From contig KK106983.1 of NCBI GenBank assembly GCA_000611775.1, positions 1,272,044 to 1,325,268 on the forward strand: DNA of 53,225 bases, read 5' to 3'. The notes beneath the pieces are model-generated. The model did no database searches. It was not told where the DNA came from and saw only the letters and a program-made list of their open reading frames with translations. This stretch comes from Umbilicaria muhlenbergii. Taxonomy: Eukaryota > Ascomycota > Lecanoromycetes > Umbilicariales > Umbilicariaceae. The position numbers and the translations under genes were made by a program. Positions 34,640-45,470 of this stretch are shown here, in pieces. Within the stretch, counting starts at the first letter, position 1. Every line of letters begins with the position of its first letter.

Positions 34640-36010
34640 TTTATTTGCATTGACTGCAGTGAAGACGGCTGTAGATCATTCAGTCATACAATTATTTATT
34701 CAGTGGCTGATGACTTCACATTTAATGCAGAGACCTGCTGACCTTCATGCATTCACTTCATTCCTTGAGATGAAGTCTCCTTGTCAGCATGAGGGGGTTG
34801 TGAATGTTCATGTCATCATTGTAGTTGCTCCCTTGATGATTGATATATGGTTGAGATTCTGGCTCTGATTGCGGTCACTTTCATGATAGAAACCTCATGA
34901 GTTGTTTTCTCTTTCACAGCTGAATTGAGTGAATTGAGTGCAGGTTGTTTATTATTCAGTGAGGAATTCTTTTCTGTCATAATATGACGTCTGTGTCATA
35001 CTTTTGTCATTATTGTCAGTTTTGCTTTGGTGATCCTTTTTGGTGTCTGAGCGGCTTCAGAACAGTTCATGATTAATGATGATGTCAAGATGTGTTGAAA
35101 TTTCCTGCACTGACTGTCTTGCAACCTGCGTTGGATCCCAACGTCATAGTTCAGTCAGGACATGATGAGGAAGCCTTAATCATCAGTGATCTTAAATGAG
35201 CATCTCACTGATCTCTTTGTGTGAGGTTGAAAGGAAGCAGTAGAGTTCTGATAATCTGTCATATCAGGAGGTGATTGTATCATGATTGCAGAGTTCAGCT
35301 GCATTGAAGGTGATGATATTTCATTCATTCATGTTTTCATCAGGGGATAGGTTCTTCTTTAAAACCTTTAGAAAGTTGTCATAAATGACTCAAGTGTGAT
35401 CATGCTGCTTCTTTTACTTTCATCAGTCACTCATGACTGTTTTCTCAAGGTAGGTGCCTGCTCAGATGATGAAATCTCATTCAGTAGAAAATTGCTCTGA
35501 CATCAGCTTCTGATTTTGATTGATTTCATTCAAGTATTCTTGAAGTTTTCATCTCATGGCTTTGATGCCTCCTGCATAGAGATGAGGCTCTCATGACTTT
35601 ATAAGGTGTCAAAAAGGGGGAGGTGTGATGTCTGTCATAACTTGACATCATAATTCATGTGATGAATTTGCATTATTCTTTGAGTTTATTGTAGTTGAAG
35701 AATTTTCTTGCAGATGTTGATTAAGCTTCTGAAGCTCCCTTTTATTGTTCTTAAACTTAATTTCTTGTCATACATGTTGTAATTGTAGTCACTGACGCTT
35801 GATGACCTCCTGATTATGAGCAGTGACTGCCTCAAGATCTTAAATGATGTCATTGAAGTTGCCTGCAGTGATATGTTCATCATCATCAATGATGTCAGAA
35901 GTAGAAGTATTAATGACTGATAATGTAAACCTGTTAATTGAAGGGCCTGCCTCAGCTTGATTATTGACTGTTTCACTGACCTGATGAGATTGAAGCGTTG
36001 GTGTCATCAT
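34640..36010 (-). pseudogene. B1 gag
   Basis: Starts at ATG-ATG at 36010, just inside the 5' LTR (MMTPTLQSHQ). A coiled-coil-like, Gln-rich segment comes first (ELQKLNQHLQE near 35720), then a capsid-like part with many TGA codons at Trp positions. The CCHC knuckle, C-I-K-C-x4-H-x4-C, lies at about 34735-34692 with the residue after His as TGA (Trp). The spacing is exactly C-x2-C-x4-H-x4-C. Confidence 0.85.
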
Positions 36011-36063
36011 GTCTTATTTGCTTTCAACATGACTGTTCGCCTGAAGGTACTGAGCGATCAGTA

Positions 36064-36344
36064 TGTAAGAAGCTGAGTGTATGACAGTTGTCATAATGAT
36101 GTTTGAACAGAGTGTCATAGGCAAAAGTCATGATAAGGTCAATGCAGTGATTATATGTCTTCTATTCAGTGACAAAACTGATCACTGAGAAAGCAGGTTT
36201 TCAAACCTCCTTGTGAAGAGTTTTCACTTGATGCCAAGGCGCTAGGCGCTGAGTCATCATATTTATATAATGTCATATTATAGTGTTGTATTATAATGTC
36301 ATACTAGTGTTGTACTGTCATACTATTATATGGTGGCCCTGACA
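36064..36344 (-). repeat. B1 5' LTR
   Basis: 281 bp pair of 28095-28375; flanked by TSD AGTGT at 36345-36349. Confidence 0.92.
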
Positions 36345-36349
36345 AGTGT

Positions 36350-38900
36350 ACTCATTAGACGTCACTGTTTTATTCATTCAGGTGTTGAATCTAGTCATTA
36401 CATGTAATAAAATAATGATATTTTGGCAGCTTTTTATCATAATCATTGAGTTCTTTGATTGCAGCTTAACTGTGACCTCCTCTGCTGTCAGTATATTCAT
36501 CTCAATAAGCATGTTTACTTTAAAGTTGTTAATTAAGTGAAATTCACTGCTGACATGAGCTGTCCTGCCATCAGTGTCTGAGAGGTAAATATTCAGAGTG
36601 ACATACTCATTTACTTGATGAGTTGCAGTCTTTAGACTGCAGACTGAGATTAATGATGCTGTTCACTTCATCTTATGAGTTTCATTTAAGGTTAATCTGT
36701 GAAAGAACTGCCTGTCAATGAAGCTCATAATGCATCTGCTATTAATACAGACTGACTCTGTGAGTGTATTTAACTTTTCACTGAATCTCATCTTCATTGT
36801 GATGTATCATCAACCTCAGAAAGCATATTCTTGCATAGACTGCTTTGACTTGCTTGAGCTCATTATGATAAGGTGATTATGTGAGCCCTTAATAAATTTA
36901 TGATTGATCACTGATAGACAGTCTTTCTGAACATGCTTATGCAGTTTATTGTTTGACTGAAATTCCTCATGACAGTTTCAGCAGGAGAGAGAGGATGTAT
37001 AATGATTTATGTTTAAGTTTTTTTATTTCTCTCTTGATTTTTTCATGGCTTGGCTGTCTTGCTCATTATATTCATTAAAACTTGATATGTAGGCATCTTC
37101 AGCGCCTTGTTGATAAATCTGCTCATAAAAATCATCTTCTCACTCTTGATAAGATGCCTGCTCATCTTCATCAAGCTCTTCATGATAAGCTCAGAGATGA
37201 TTAAGCTGTCAACATTAAAAAGGATTCTTGTTTCTGATGTTTTGATTTGATAATTAATTTACATCAGTGAATGATTTTCTGTTTTCATTTGTGATCATGA
37301 GTGATTGATGTATCTCTTTAAATTGAAGTATGACTGTGGTTTGACCTTGTGCCTGTGCATTATTAGAATTTCTCTGATCTTGATATGCAGAATAGTGATC
37401 ATATCCTTTGTTGAATCACTCAGCATTATGAAAGGAAGGGTTATTGACAGAATAATTAATATTGAAAAATGAGGAATGATTGTTCCCTTGAAATTAAAAC
37501 TGAGATGAATGATTGAAATGTTGCTTATCTTATTAATTGCCTGGCTGGCATTCTCATTGATCATTAAAGATATTATCATGACTAGATCTTTAATCTTTGA
37601 TGTACATGTTAAATTAAATATCTTTCTGATAATTGACGTCCTTGATAAGGGTCACTATGGTAGAGTTTGATGTGAGGTGAGGTAAGTGTAGGTGTAACTC
37701 AGCATTTAAATGCTTATAAGCAGTTAGAACCTGCACTGCCTCTGTTATAATAATTTCAGCATTCTTCTCATGCAGAATGATGAACTGTATATAGAAGGCT
37801 GAATCTTGATGATGTTTAACATCTTAAACAGTGTATCATAAAGCTTTTAAAACTGTCAGAGCTCTACTGAAGTTATTCTGAAATTTAACTTTCAAGGCAT
37901 TACATCATTTAAATACCTCATTGTTGTCATTTCTTAAGCTTATATGAGAAAGGTGAGTGAGTTCCTCTGTGTATTAAGTGTTCACCTTTCTTAACAGGCA
38001 GATGTTCAGGTTTTGTTTAAACAAAGCTGCATTCATGATGAGTGCTTTGACACATAAATGATTGATGAAGTTGAACACATTATAATAGATTTAATGATTC
38101 TCCTTGACTTCAACTGCTTTGACATCTGAATTGAGGTCAAAGTAACTGATATTTTAAAGTTTAAATGCTGAGTTACCCTCAGTTCTGTCATTTATTGAAT
38201 CAACAGAGTTAAAGAGTTCAGCTTCATCTGATGATTCTGATGAGCTTTATGAGTCTGCTTATATATTAATCATGACTGCTGTTACTGCTGCTTAAACATT
38301 AACTTAAATAAGTTGCTGCATCTCTTCTTAAGAGATTTCTTCATCATTGTTTATCATGCTTGAATCATGAGATGACCTTCATTCACTTTATATTAACTCA
38401 GTTTCACTTGTGATCTGTTGAGTGATGAGCTTGTTGAATGATCCTGATGTGAATGAGTTGTGAATAAAGAAGTCAGGATGATGTCCTGTTGAGAAGTGAT
38501 ATTCTCATTCTCATGAGCTTGAGGATGCAGCAGCTGAAACAGCTTCTAAAAGCTTACAAATATCACAGTTTAATCATGATTTATCTGTGATTCACTTAAG
38601 TGATCAAGTGAGAGATTCTTGAGATACTGCTCTGATGAATTAATTAAATTCCTTTAATTAAGCATCTGCTGATCTGATGTTTTCTTGAACAACACAGGTG
38701 ATGACTTGTTTTTTGATTATTAAGATGTCTTCAACTTAATGATGATCTGAGTTGATGAAGTTCTGATGTTGATAATTAAGTACTATTATAGCTTGATCTA
38801 GAGCCAGTCAGTTGATGTTTGATGTGAACATCAGATTGATGATTTACATGATAAAGTTAAAGCTTTGATAAAACTGATGCTAGGTAAGAAGACTTAACTG
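36350..38900 (-). pseudogene. C gag, C2H2-like finger and protease start
   Basis: Upstream part of the C polyprotein on the minus strand. The gag core lies at about 38170-37850 (YFDLNSD, VFNFINHL, NTWYTEELTHLS with Trp as TGA), similar to the gag of a widespread fungal gypsy group. Near 37000-36960 a finger reads C-x2-C...F..NNKLHKHV...C, C2H2-like rather than CCHC. Protease follows, with the expected DSG triad as NSR in INSRCIMSFIDRQFF near 36730. B1 interrupts the protease/RT junction at 36344. Confidence 0.75.
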
Positions 38901-38955
38901 TTAAAACAGTTTATGATGCCTTAATGATTATTTATGATGATGTTGTTATCATTTT

Positions 38956-39095
38956 TGTTGTGAGTGATAAAGATGTTCTATTCTATTTATTAAGAAGTCA
39001 GCTTTTATGCTGACTTCACTAAGTTATGTTAAGTTAAGTTAAAGTAAGAGGTGATGAGGCTCTGATAGAGCTGAGGCTCTGATAAAGTTACAACA
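38956..39095 (-). repeat. C 5' LTR
   Basis: 140 bp, TGTTGTGAG to TTACAACA; followed by TSD ATTAT at 39096-39100. Confidence 0.9.
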
Positions 39096-39100
39096 ATTAT

Positions 39101-40190
39101 TCATAATTACTTCAACTTCTCACTCATCATTTTAATTAAGTAGTAGGTTTTTTCCTGTCAATGCAGAAGACACATGACATGTGTTTTAAAATGACTTCAA
39201 TAAAGTGATGTTGAACATGTTATAAATATTTTAATCCTCTGAGAGATCAAGTTCATATGATGATTAACTTATCACACATCATATTTTAAATGAATTAAGT
39301 TTTTTTCAATGCAGTTTCTTCATCTGCTTATTCATTGACACATTTTTTTCATTAATCAGTATTAAATCACCTTCTTTGAATATTATCTTCATTTAGTGTT
39401 GATTATAATAATTTACATACATCTCATTAATCTGTCATAACTGCTCTTAAGCTGTTGCAATTTAATCTTGAAGCTGTTGTGCATCTGTATAAGATCTTAT
39501 TTATTCATATGAGTGCTGTATAAATGATCTACTTAAGCTCATCTGAGGGTTTCACTTTAAGTTAAGCTGAAAGGGGCTCTTTCTTATAGCAGCATGTATG
39601 AAGTTGTTGTATGAGAACTTCATACAGAGTAAAAGCTTCACTCAGTTCTCTTGCTGCTCATTAATGAATATGTATAAATACATCTTCAGAGACTGATTCT
39701 GTCTCTTTGTTTAACTGTCAGTTTGCAGGTGAAAAGCTGTTGACATGTTATAATGACATCACATGTGAAAGCAGAAGTTGATTCACTGCTTTAATATAAA
39801 CAGCTTGTCTCTGTCTGTGATTAAAACTTTTGACATATCATGATGTTTAATCATGTCTTAAATAAACACTTCAATAAAGTCAGCAACTGTCATCATCTTT
39901 TATATAAAAATATAATGAGTCATCTTAATTAATTTATCAATTATGACAAGGATTAAATCTCATGTCATACTTTCATACATGTTGCTCAGTGATAAATTCA
40001 TAATGAAGTTCATTGTCACTGTATATCACAGCTCAGTTGAAACTAATAATGAATTTAATAACTTATATAATTTATAATGAGATGACTTCACCTTCTGACA
40101 TTTAACATAATTATGACAGTAACATCATACATCTCTGATGACATCAGATCAATTATAAAATCACTGCATTAATTTTGTGATTCTTGACTT
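39101..40190 (-). mobile_element. B2 pol remnant (integrase and chromodomain), right part
   Basis: Colinear with B1 at 30366-31455: chromodomain N-terminal part, then integrase core and part of the finger, all with more TGA and TAA codons than B1. The sequence stops after ATTCTTGACTT at about 40190, where the LINE tail begins, so gag, protease and RT of B2 are not seen in the window. Confidence 0.85.
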
Positions 40191-42638
40191 TTTTTTTATT
40201 TTTTTTATTTCTTCATTAAGTATATACAGTCTAAGACTATGACACTGTGTAGTCTACATATGTGAGGTATTTATTACCTCAAGTTAACTTATTTTGTCAA
40301 TTTCTTTTGTGACTGTTATTGATGCCAGAATTGCATATTTTTAAATATTTTTTTTAATATCTTCTCATTTTACTTCCTGATTTCTGTCCTCAACCCCCCT
40401 TAAAAGTCACTTTCATGTAGCTATTTTTGTGTGTTTTAAAAATACTAAAGTATTTTTAATTCTTTCCTTTGTACAAAGTAATGACTGTAATGTTAATTGT
40501 GTGAATTTTACTTTTTGCATTTCTTGTTTCAGCTTCTGCTGCTCTTGTTTATACTGCTTATAATTTAACAGTAAATGCTCTGATGACTGTTTTATCTTAC
40601 ACTGAAAACATTAATTATTTTCATATGTAGGTAATCTGTAAAGATATGATTTAAAATAACTGTGTTTTAGTTTTAATTATGTAAATGTTGTAAAGGTTAA
40701 CCTTTCACATTTGTACAATTCTTTTGACTTTATAATTAAGTCAGGTCTTGTAGCATATGTCTTGTATTATTGATCTTAATTTGCAGTTTGTCATTTTATT
40801 AATTATTCTTCTTTGACAATTTCCTCAATATCTTTTTTAATATAAGATAAAGAAATATACCTTGAGTCTGCATTAATAACTGCATTTTCTGAGTTTAAAG
40901 CTTCTTGTTTGACTGCTTTATCTGTTAATTCATTCCCTGATATTTGACTGTGGCTAGGAATTCAGTGTATATGAATTAACTTTTGACTTTGCCGTAATTT
41001 CTGCAGATTTGACTGAATTTGTTGTAAAACTTCTATATTTGCAGATTTTTGTAATTTTTGTATTGCAGTTTGACTATCTGTAAATATTCAGATGTTTTTT
41101 CTCAAAAACTGTCTTTATATTACTTGTTTTGTAGCCTGCATTATAATATAAAGCTCTGCATTTAGTACTTCTGTGTACTGATTTAAAAAGTAGCTTTTTG
41201 TACTTGTATAATTGTTTTTTACACAGTAAATTTCAGCTTCTACGTGGTTTTTTGTACTTTGTGTTGTCTTTACGCTGATTTTTGACCCATCAGTGTAAAA
41301 GACTGATATTTTGCATGCAATTAAATACTTTACTTGAGCAAAGTGTTTTTTGATTATGATTTTTTTTGTTTTTACTGAAACTTGAATATCTGCAATCTGT
41401 GTATTACTTTGTAGTCATGGTTTTTGAGCTGTAATAGGCTTTTCCACTTGTCTTGATGATATTAATGTAGATATACTATTTAGTATTTTAATTAATTGTG
41501 TAAGGTGTTTTTTCCCTGATGTATTTTGATTTCAGTTTAGAAATTTAAAGTTTATAAGTATGTCTTGACCTATTTGTGACTTTGACAGATATGACGTGAG
41601 TATTCTTTACTTGATATAATAATTTTCTGATAAAGTTATAATTCTTAATGCATATTTCCTGCATTTTTTGTTTAATCTGACTTGTATCAGCTGAATATTT
41701 GCTTCAATTTTCATTGCAGCCCTCAGGGAAGTTCTAAAAGCTCTTAAAATCTTGCATAATGCTGAGTTTTGCAATTTTTCTAATTGTTTTAAGTAGTCTT
41801 TTTAATTTTTTCACCAGATTTCTGACCTGTAGTCATTAATTGATGTAATGCATGCTTGATAGAGTTGTTTTACATTTTTAGCTGAAAGACCTCATTCTGA
41901 ATTTGTTAATCTGTTGATTAAGTGCATTACTCTGATTGCTGTGAAGACTTTTTTTTGAACATGTGTTTTGAAGTTCAGTTTTCTGTCTAGTTAAACTTTT
42001 AATCACTTGACTTCTTTGACTGATTTTATCATCATATCATTTAATAATGTAATACTGTTTTCTGCAGGTTTTTTTTGACTTTTCAAAGTGAATTAATTTA
42101 AATTTACTGTTATTAAACTGTACTGTGTTTGTTTCTGCTCATAAAAAGGCTGTTTTAGCTGTTGATTATAGTTTTAAGCAGTTTTCTGCAGCTGATTTTC
42201 CAGTAATATAAAGTGTCACATCATTTATATAGCTGAGTTTTTTCATATCTGTGAATTTAGCCTTGATTTTTGGGAATAAATGCCTTATATATATCAAAAA
42301 CAGTATTGAGGATATTAATGATTCTTGTGAAATTCCTGTTTTGATTTTTTGCATTTCTTGTCTTTCATTATCAAAGGCTAATCCTGATTTTCTATTTTTT
42401 AGAAAGGATTTTGTTCATGATTGTATTTGTACTGATAACTTCAATTTCTTCATAATTGAGAGTAATTGCAGTAGTGATACATGATCAAAAGCTCCCTTGA
42501 TGTTTAGTAACAAGCATGATAGAACATTTCCTTTGTTTTGAATTGATTTTATATCATGTGTTAAGATTAATACTGCATTAATTATTAATCTTTGTTTTCT
42601 TTCTTCTGTTTAATCTTGATTTAATAAGTCTGTGACTT

Positions 42639-43454
42639 CATCCGCAACTTGGCAGCCTGCTCAAAAATAAGGTTTTAGTTAATAGTACTTTATAAACTCA
42701 GAGCACTCTCTGAGCAGTAAATGAGCTCATACAAATCTTACACTTTAAATAACTATTATACCTTCATGAATAATAAGAAACTTTTTATTGAAAAGTTTTA
42801 AATCTCTTTATTCTGTACACTTTACAAACTAAAGATTTCTTTATAAGTTTTAATTTGCAATAGTTATGAATTAAAAAACTTTTAACTAATTATAAATATA
42901 TTAGCATATTAAATAACTATTGCGCTTTTATACTTATAATATAACTTTCAGTTTATAAGTTGTAGAGAAGAAGCTATTAAACAGTTCTATAACTTAAAGT
43001 TTTTTTATAACTGTTGTTGTTAAAAAGTTACATTGATTTAAAACTTTCAGTGATGAAAATCACAACATGTCAGGGCCACCATATAATAGTATGACAGTAC
43101 TTTTTAAGTGATGAAAATCTTGAAGTTCTTTAAATATTCAGAACTCAACACTTATACAGTGCTTTCAGACTCAACAAATCATGATTTTTTATTGCAGAAA
43201 AGTGAATTTTAGCAAAAGTTTACTTATTATAAGTTTTACTGTTATTATAACACTGTGTGTGTACTTGTTTAAACAATTGTTTTAATAATTGTTTTTTTAT
43301 CACAAAATTTTGATGTTCTGCTCAAGATTTAAGGTTGAGCTCAAAGTGCTCAGAGGGTGCTAAGAGCAGCTGTTAACTGAGACATGAGATCAGAAGCTCA
43401 GAGCGCTCAAAGTGTTAAAAATTAACTCAAAGTTAACTTACTAAATTGCTGATG
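42639..43454 (-). mobile_element. TIR element copy 1 (MITE-like), 816 bp, in the LINE RT
   Basis: Imperfect terminal inverted repeats: CATCCGCAACTTGGCA at the left against CATCAGCAATTTAGCA from the right, inward. Subterminal words with GCTCAGAGC-type repeats are also inverted. The flanks have TGACTT at 42633-42638 and 43456-43461, a 6-7 bp duplication. No transposase frame is visible, so it is non-autonomous. It shares most of its length with 52036-53154 in the opposite orientation but has lost one hairpin arm. Confidence 0.75.
43068..43100. repeat. 33-bp family B LTR end left inside the TIR element
   Basis: TGTCAGGGCCACCATATAAT and onward is the terminal 33 bp of the B LTR (compare 36312-36344, opposite strand). 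It replaces about 330 bp of the TIR element that copy 2 still has. A former B insertion followed by deletion explains it. Confidence 0.65.
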
Positions 43455-44084
43455 TTGACTTAAATATAATAATCTAGTTGTCATGATTTTCTCTGCCACT
43501 TTGTTTAAATAGTTTAATAATGTAATTATTTTGTAAGCTTTTGATTTTGAATAATCTGGCTTTCTCAGCTTTTTTAAAATAATATCAATGCCTTGATGTC
43601 AACATTCTGAGTGAAAGCCTGCTTGAATTAATTGTTTATAAATTATAAACATTAATTCTGATATTACCTGATATGCTTTTTGAATAATAACAAAGGAAAT
43701 ATCATCTGATTCAGGTACTTTCTTTGTGAAGGATATAAATATAACTTGTTTAATTTCATTTTCTGTTAAGTTTGATCAGTTTACATATATTGTGTCTTGA
43801 TTATTCTTAATTTCAGCTGTAAAAGGTTCTGAATACATTGCTGTAATGAATGCTTGATATTTGTCTTGAAAATCTTGACATAATATATTATTTTAATCTT
43901 GTATTAATGGTATTTTCTTCATAAGTCATGACTTTATGTATTTATATGTTTAAAATACATCTTTTCTACTTGCTTCTGTAAGAAATATTGTTCAGGATTT
44001 TTGTTTTGCATTTTTAATAACTTGAAAGTACTCAGATCTGCTTTTTGTGAATTTAATTCACTGTCTTTCAGATTAATCATGCTT

Positions 44085-44089
44085 GTTGT
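44085..44089. repeat. A2 target-site duplication, left copy (GTTGT)
   Basis: Perfect match to 51018-51022 on the other side of A2, both within LINE copy 4. Confidence 0.85.
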
Positions 44090-44298
44090 TGTCACAGGTT
44101 AATGACAATCTGAGATTTATGTAAAGTGTGCACTCTACAAGTAACTTGACAGCATTAATGAGTCACATGAAAACTCTGCACTGCTTAATCTTATCTTCAT
44201 TCCTTAGTTATTAGTTTTATATAATTAGGATCATATAACCTTTATACATTTATATCTCATGTTATCATGAACCTCAATTATACTTCTCTTTCTAATAA
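44090..44298 (+). repeat. A2 5' LTR, 3' end deleted
   Basis: Matches 50790-50997, then breaks at TCTAATAA; the final GGGATGTTATAGTCTTACA and the leader are absent. Confidence 0.85.
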
Positions 44299-45470
44299 TC
44301 ATGAAACATCACTCATTTCCTCTGACATCAGTGAAGTGAACCTCATGAGTGAAGAATCCTCAGGTGAAACAGTGCACAACATTAATAATAAAATCATGCA
44401 AGCAAGATGACAGTGAGATGAACTTTTTAAACAAAAAGAGTTGCAACAGCTCTGAATGAAAGTTCTGACATTAAAAATCAACCTACTCAAAGATTTCACT
44501 ACTCATGTTAATACCTCAGCTGAGAGATTCCTTGATTTTATGAATGCTGAGTTCATAATGAGCAAGCGCCGCGCTGATGAAATGCTGTCAATACAAAATG
44601 TATGATCAAGGATTCAGGCAAAGGAGTTGTCACTATATCATGACAAGAACATGAAAGAGCACCTGAATTAAATACAAGATGTAAAAAATATCTTTCATTT
44701 TAACTCAGCTGATTTCCCTCATGAGGAGGATAAGGTGATTTATGTCATGTAATACTTAAAAAGTAAATCAAAGGAGGCGTGATTATGAGATGATGAGATT
44801 AAAAATTATTTCACTGTTATTTGAGATGATTTTATGAAATTTCTGCTCAACATTATTGAAGACCCTGTGAATCATCAGCTTCACATCACTCAGTTGTATA
44901 ATAATGCTGTTCAATTACCTCATTAATCAGTTTAAGCTTTCAATAATTATTTAAGCACCTTGAAAACTCAGTTACCTCTTTACAGTGAAGAGCACATGAG
45001 GATTCACTTCTTCACAAAATTGAAGCTTGAGGTTCATGCAGCCTTGATGAATTATCAGGATCTACTCACAACTTAAAAGAGAATCATCACCTTAACTGCA
45101 CACCTGAAGAATAATCAACATTTGAGAGACATTATGAAGTTGAAAGCAAATCTTAATGCAACAGTTATCTTCAGTTGTAAATCTGAGTCATCATTAAAGT
45201 CTGCTGAGAATAAAGATCACAAGCCTGATGAGGACAAGAAGAAAAGCAAGCAGAATAATAAATATGAAAGTGAATTAATGAAGACTTCTGAAATAAAGAA
45301 CTTATCACACATGACTTATTGAAATTATAATCAGAAGAGACATTATTCCTCTGATTATTCACAACTTATGAAGAACTCAGATTTAAATAAAACCTCAGTT
45401 GCAGCTGTTTCAGTATTAAAAAATGAGAACACTTCAGTGAAGACTTTGCATCACTGAAGTGCTGAATAAA
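44299..45470 (+). pseudogene. A2 gag, 5'-truncated
   Basis: Begins inside the first codons known from A1 (ETSLISS region) because of the deletion at 44298. The rest aligns with A1 gag. At about 45317-45358 the CCHC knuckle reads Y-TGA-N-Y-N-Q-K-R-H-Y-S-S-D-Y: all three Cys codons are now Tyr by G to A, while the His is kept. Confidence 0.82.

Larger units (their letters stand above)
29900..34640 (-). pseudogene. B1 pol: protease, RT, RNase H, integrase, chromodomain
   Basis: Minus-strand frame: protease region to about 34200; RT about 34150-33100 with HVIDLKSE, SPVMFMPK and YLDD near 33445; RNase H about 33060-32450; a spacer with three 90-bp repeats; integrase about 31560-30650 with HDDVFAGHF, CHDCVEC, TDLP, LITDRD and QTERQNQ; chromodomain about 30420-30220 (YLIKW, TGA at Trp positions). 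A C-terminal extension after the chromodomain contains three 10-residue repeats. It is close to intact apart from TGA codons, so it is the best template for a family consensus. Confidence 0.9.
28095..36344 (-). mobile_element. B1, complete Ty3/gypsy chromovirus, 8.25 kb, youngest element
   Basis: LTRs of 281 bp at 28095-28375 and 36064-36344 differ by transitions only. TSD AGTGT is perfect at 28090-28094 and 36345-36349, inside element C. RT YLDD is intact, CpG is kept more often, and stops are fewer than in B2, so B1 is the least decayed element here. Family B was therefore active before and after element C arrived. It carries gag, pol with chromodomain, two in-frame repeat expansions and an antisense gene. 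Confidence 0.94.
22297..39095 (-). mobile_element. C, Ty3/gypsy chromovirus with extra ORF, interrupted by B1
   Basis: LTRs of 140 bp (22297-22436 and 38956-39095) begin TGTTGTGAG and end ACAACA. TSD ATTAT is perfect at 22292-22296 and 39096-39100. Removing B1 leaves about 8.5 kb of element C. In order on the minus strand come gag with a C2H2-like finger, protease, RT, RNase H, integrase, chromodomain and a further 419-codon frame before the 3' LTR. It sits inside B2 and is the host of B1, so its insertion lies between theirs in time. RT YMDD reads YMNN. Confidence 0.92.
41900..44000 (-). pseudogene. LINE copy 4 reverse transcriptase, split by a TIR element
   Basis: The finger region reads TENEIKQ, then KKVPESD and ILKKLRKPDYSKSKAY near 43560. 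The other side of the TIR element starts with the palm motif A, LLLNIKGAFDHVS near 42510, where the catalytic Asp is Asn. GISQESLISSILFL precedes the second box YINDV near 42240-42226, where an Asp is Asn too. Both catalytic acids have thus been lost by G to A. Confidence 0.85.
40191..44084 (-). mobile_element. LINE copy 4, longest LINE, interrupted by a TIR element
   Basis: Its T-rich start at 40191-40210 is the poly(A)-like tail on the minus strand, inserted into B2. The CCHC motif is near 40640-40530, RNase H near 41320-40990, and reverse transcriptase about 43990-41900. The element continues beyond A2 as an endonuclease part at 51023-51620, so one LINE spans both sides of A2. Confidence 0.88.

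Noticed and set aside
36346-36540. Hydrophobic 64-residue plus-strand frame that looks membrane-like
   Set aside because: It lies opposite the C protease frame, and its hydrophobicity comes from AT-rich antisense codons.
42639-42665. Reading the left TIR (GCAACTTGGCAGCC on the plus strand) as LINE coding sequence
   Set aside because: The same bases end the second TIR element at 53135-53154 next to unrelated sequence, so they belong to the TIR element.
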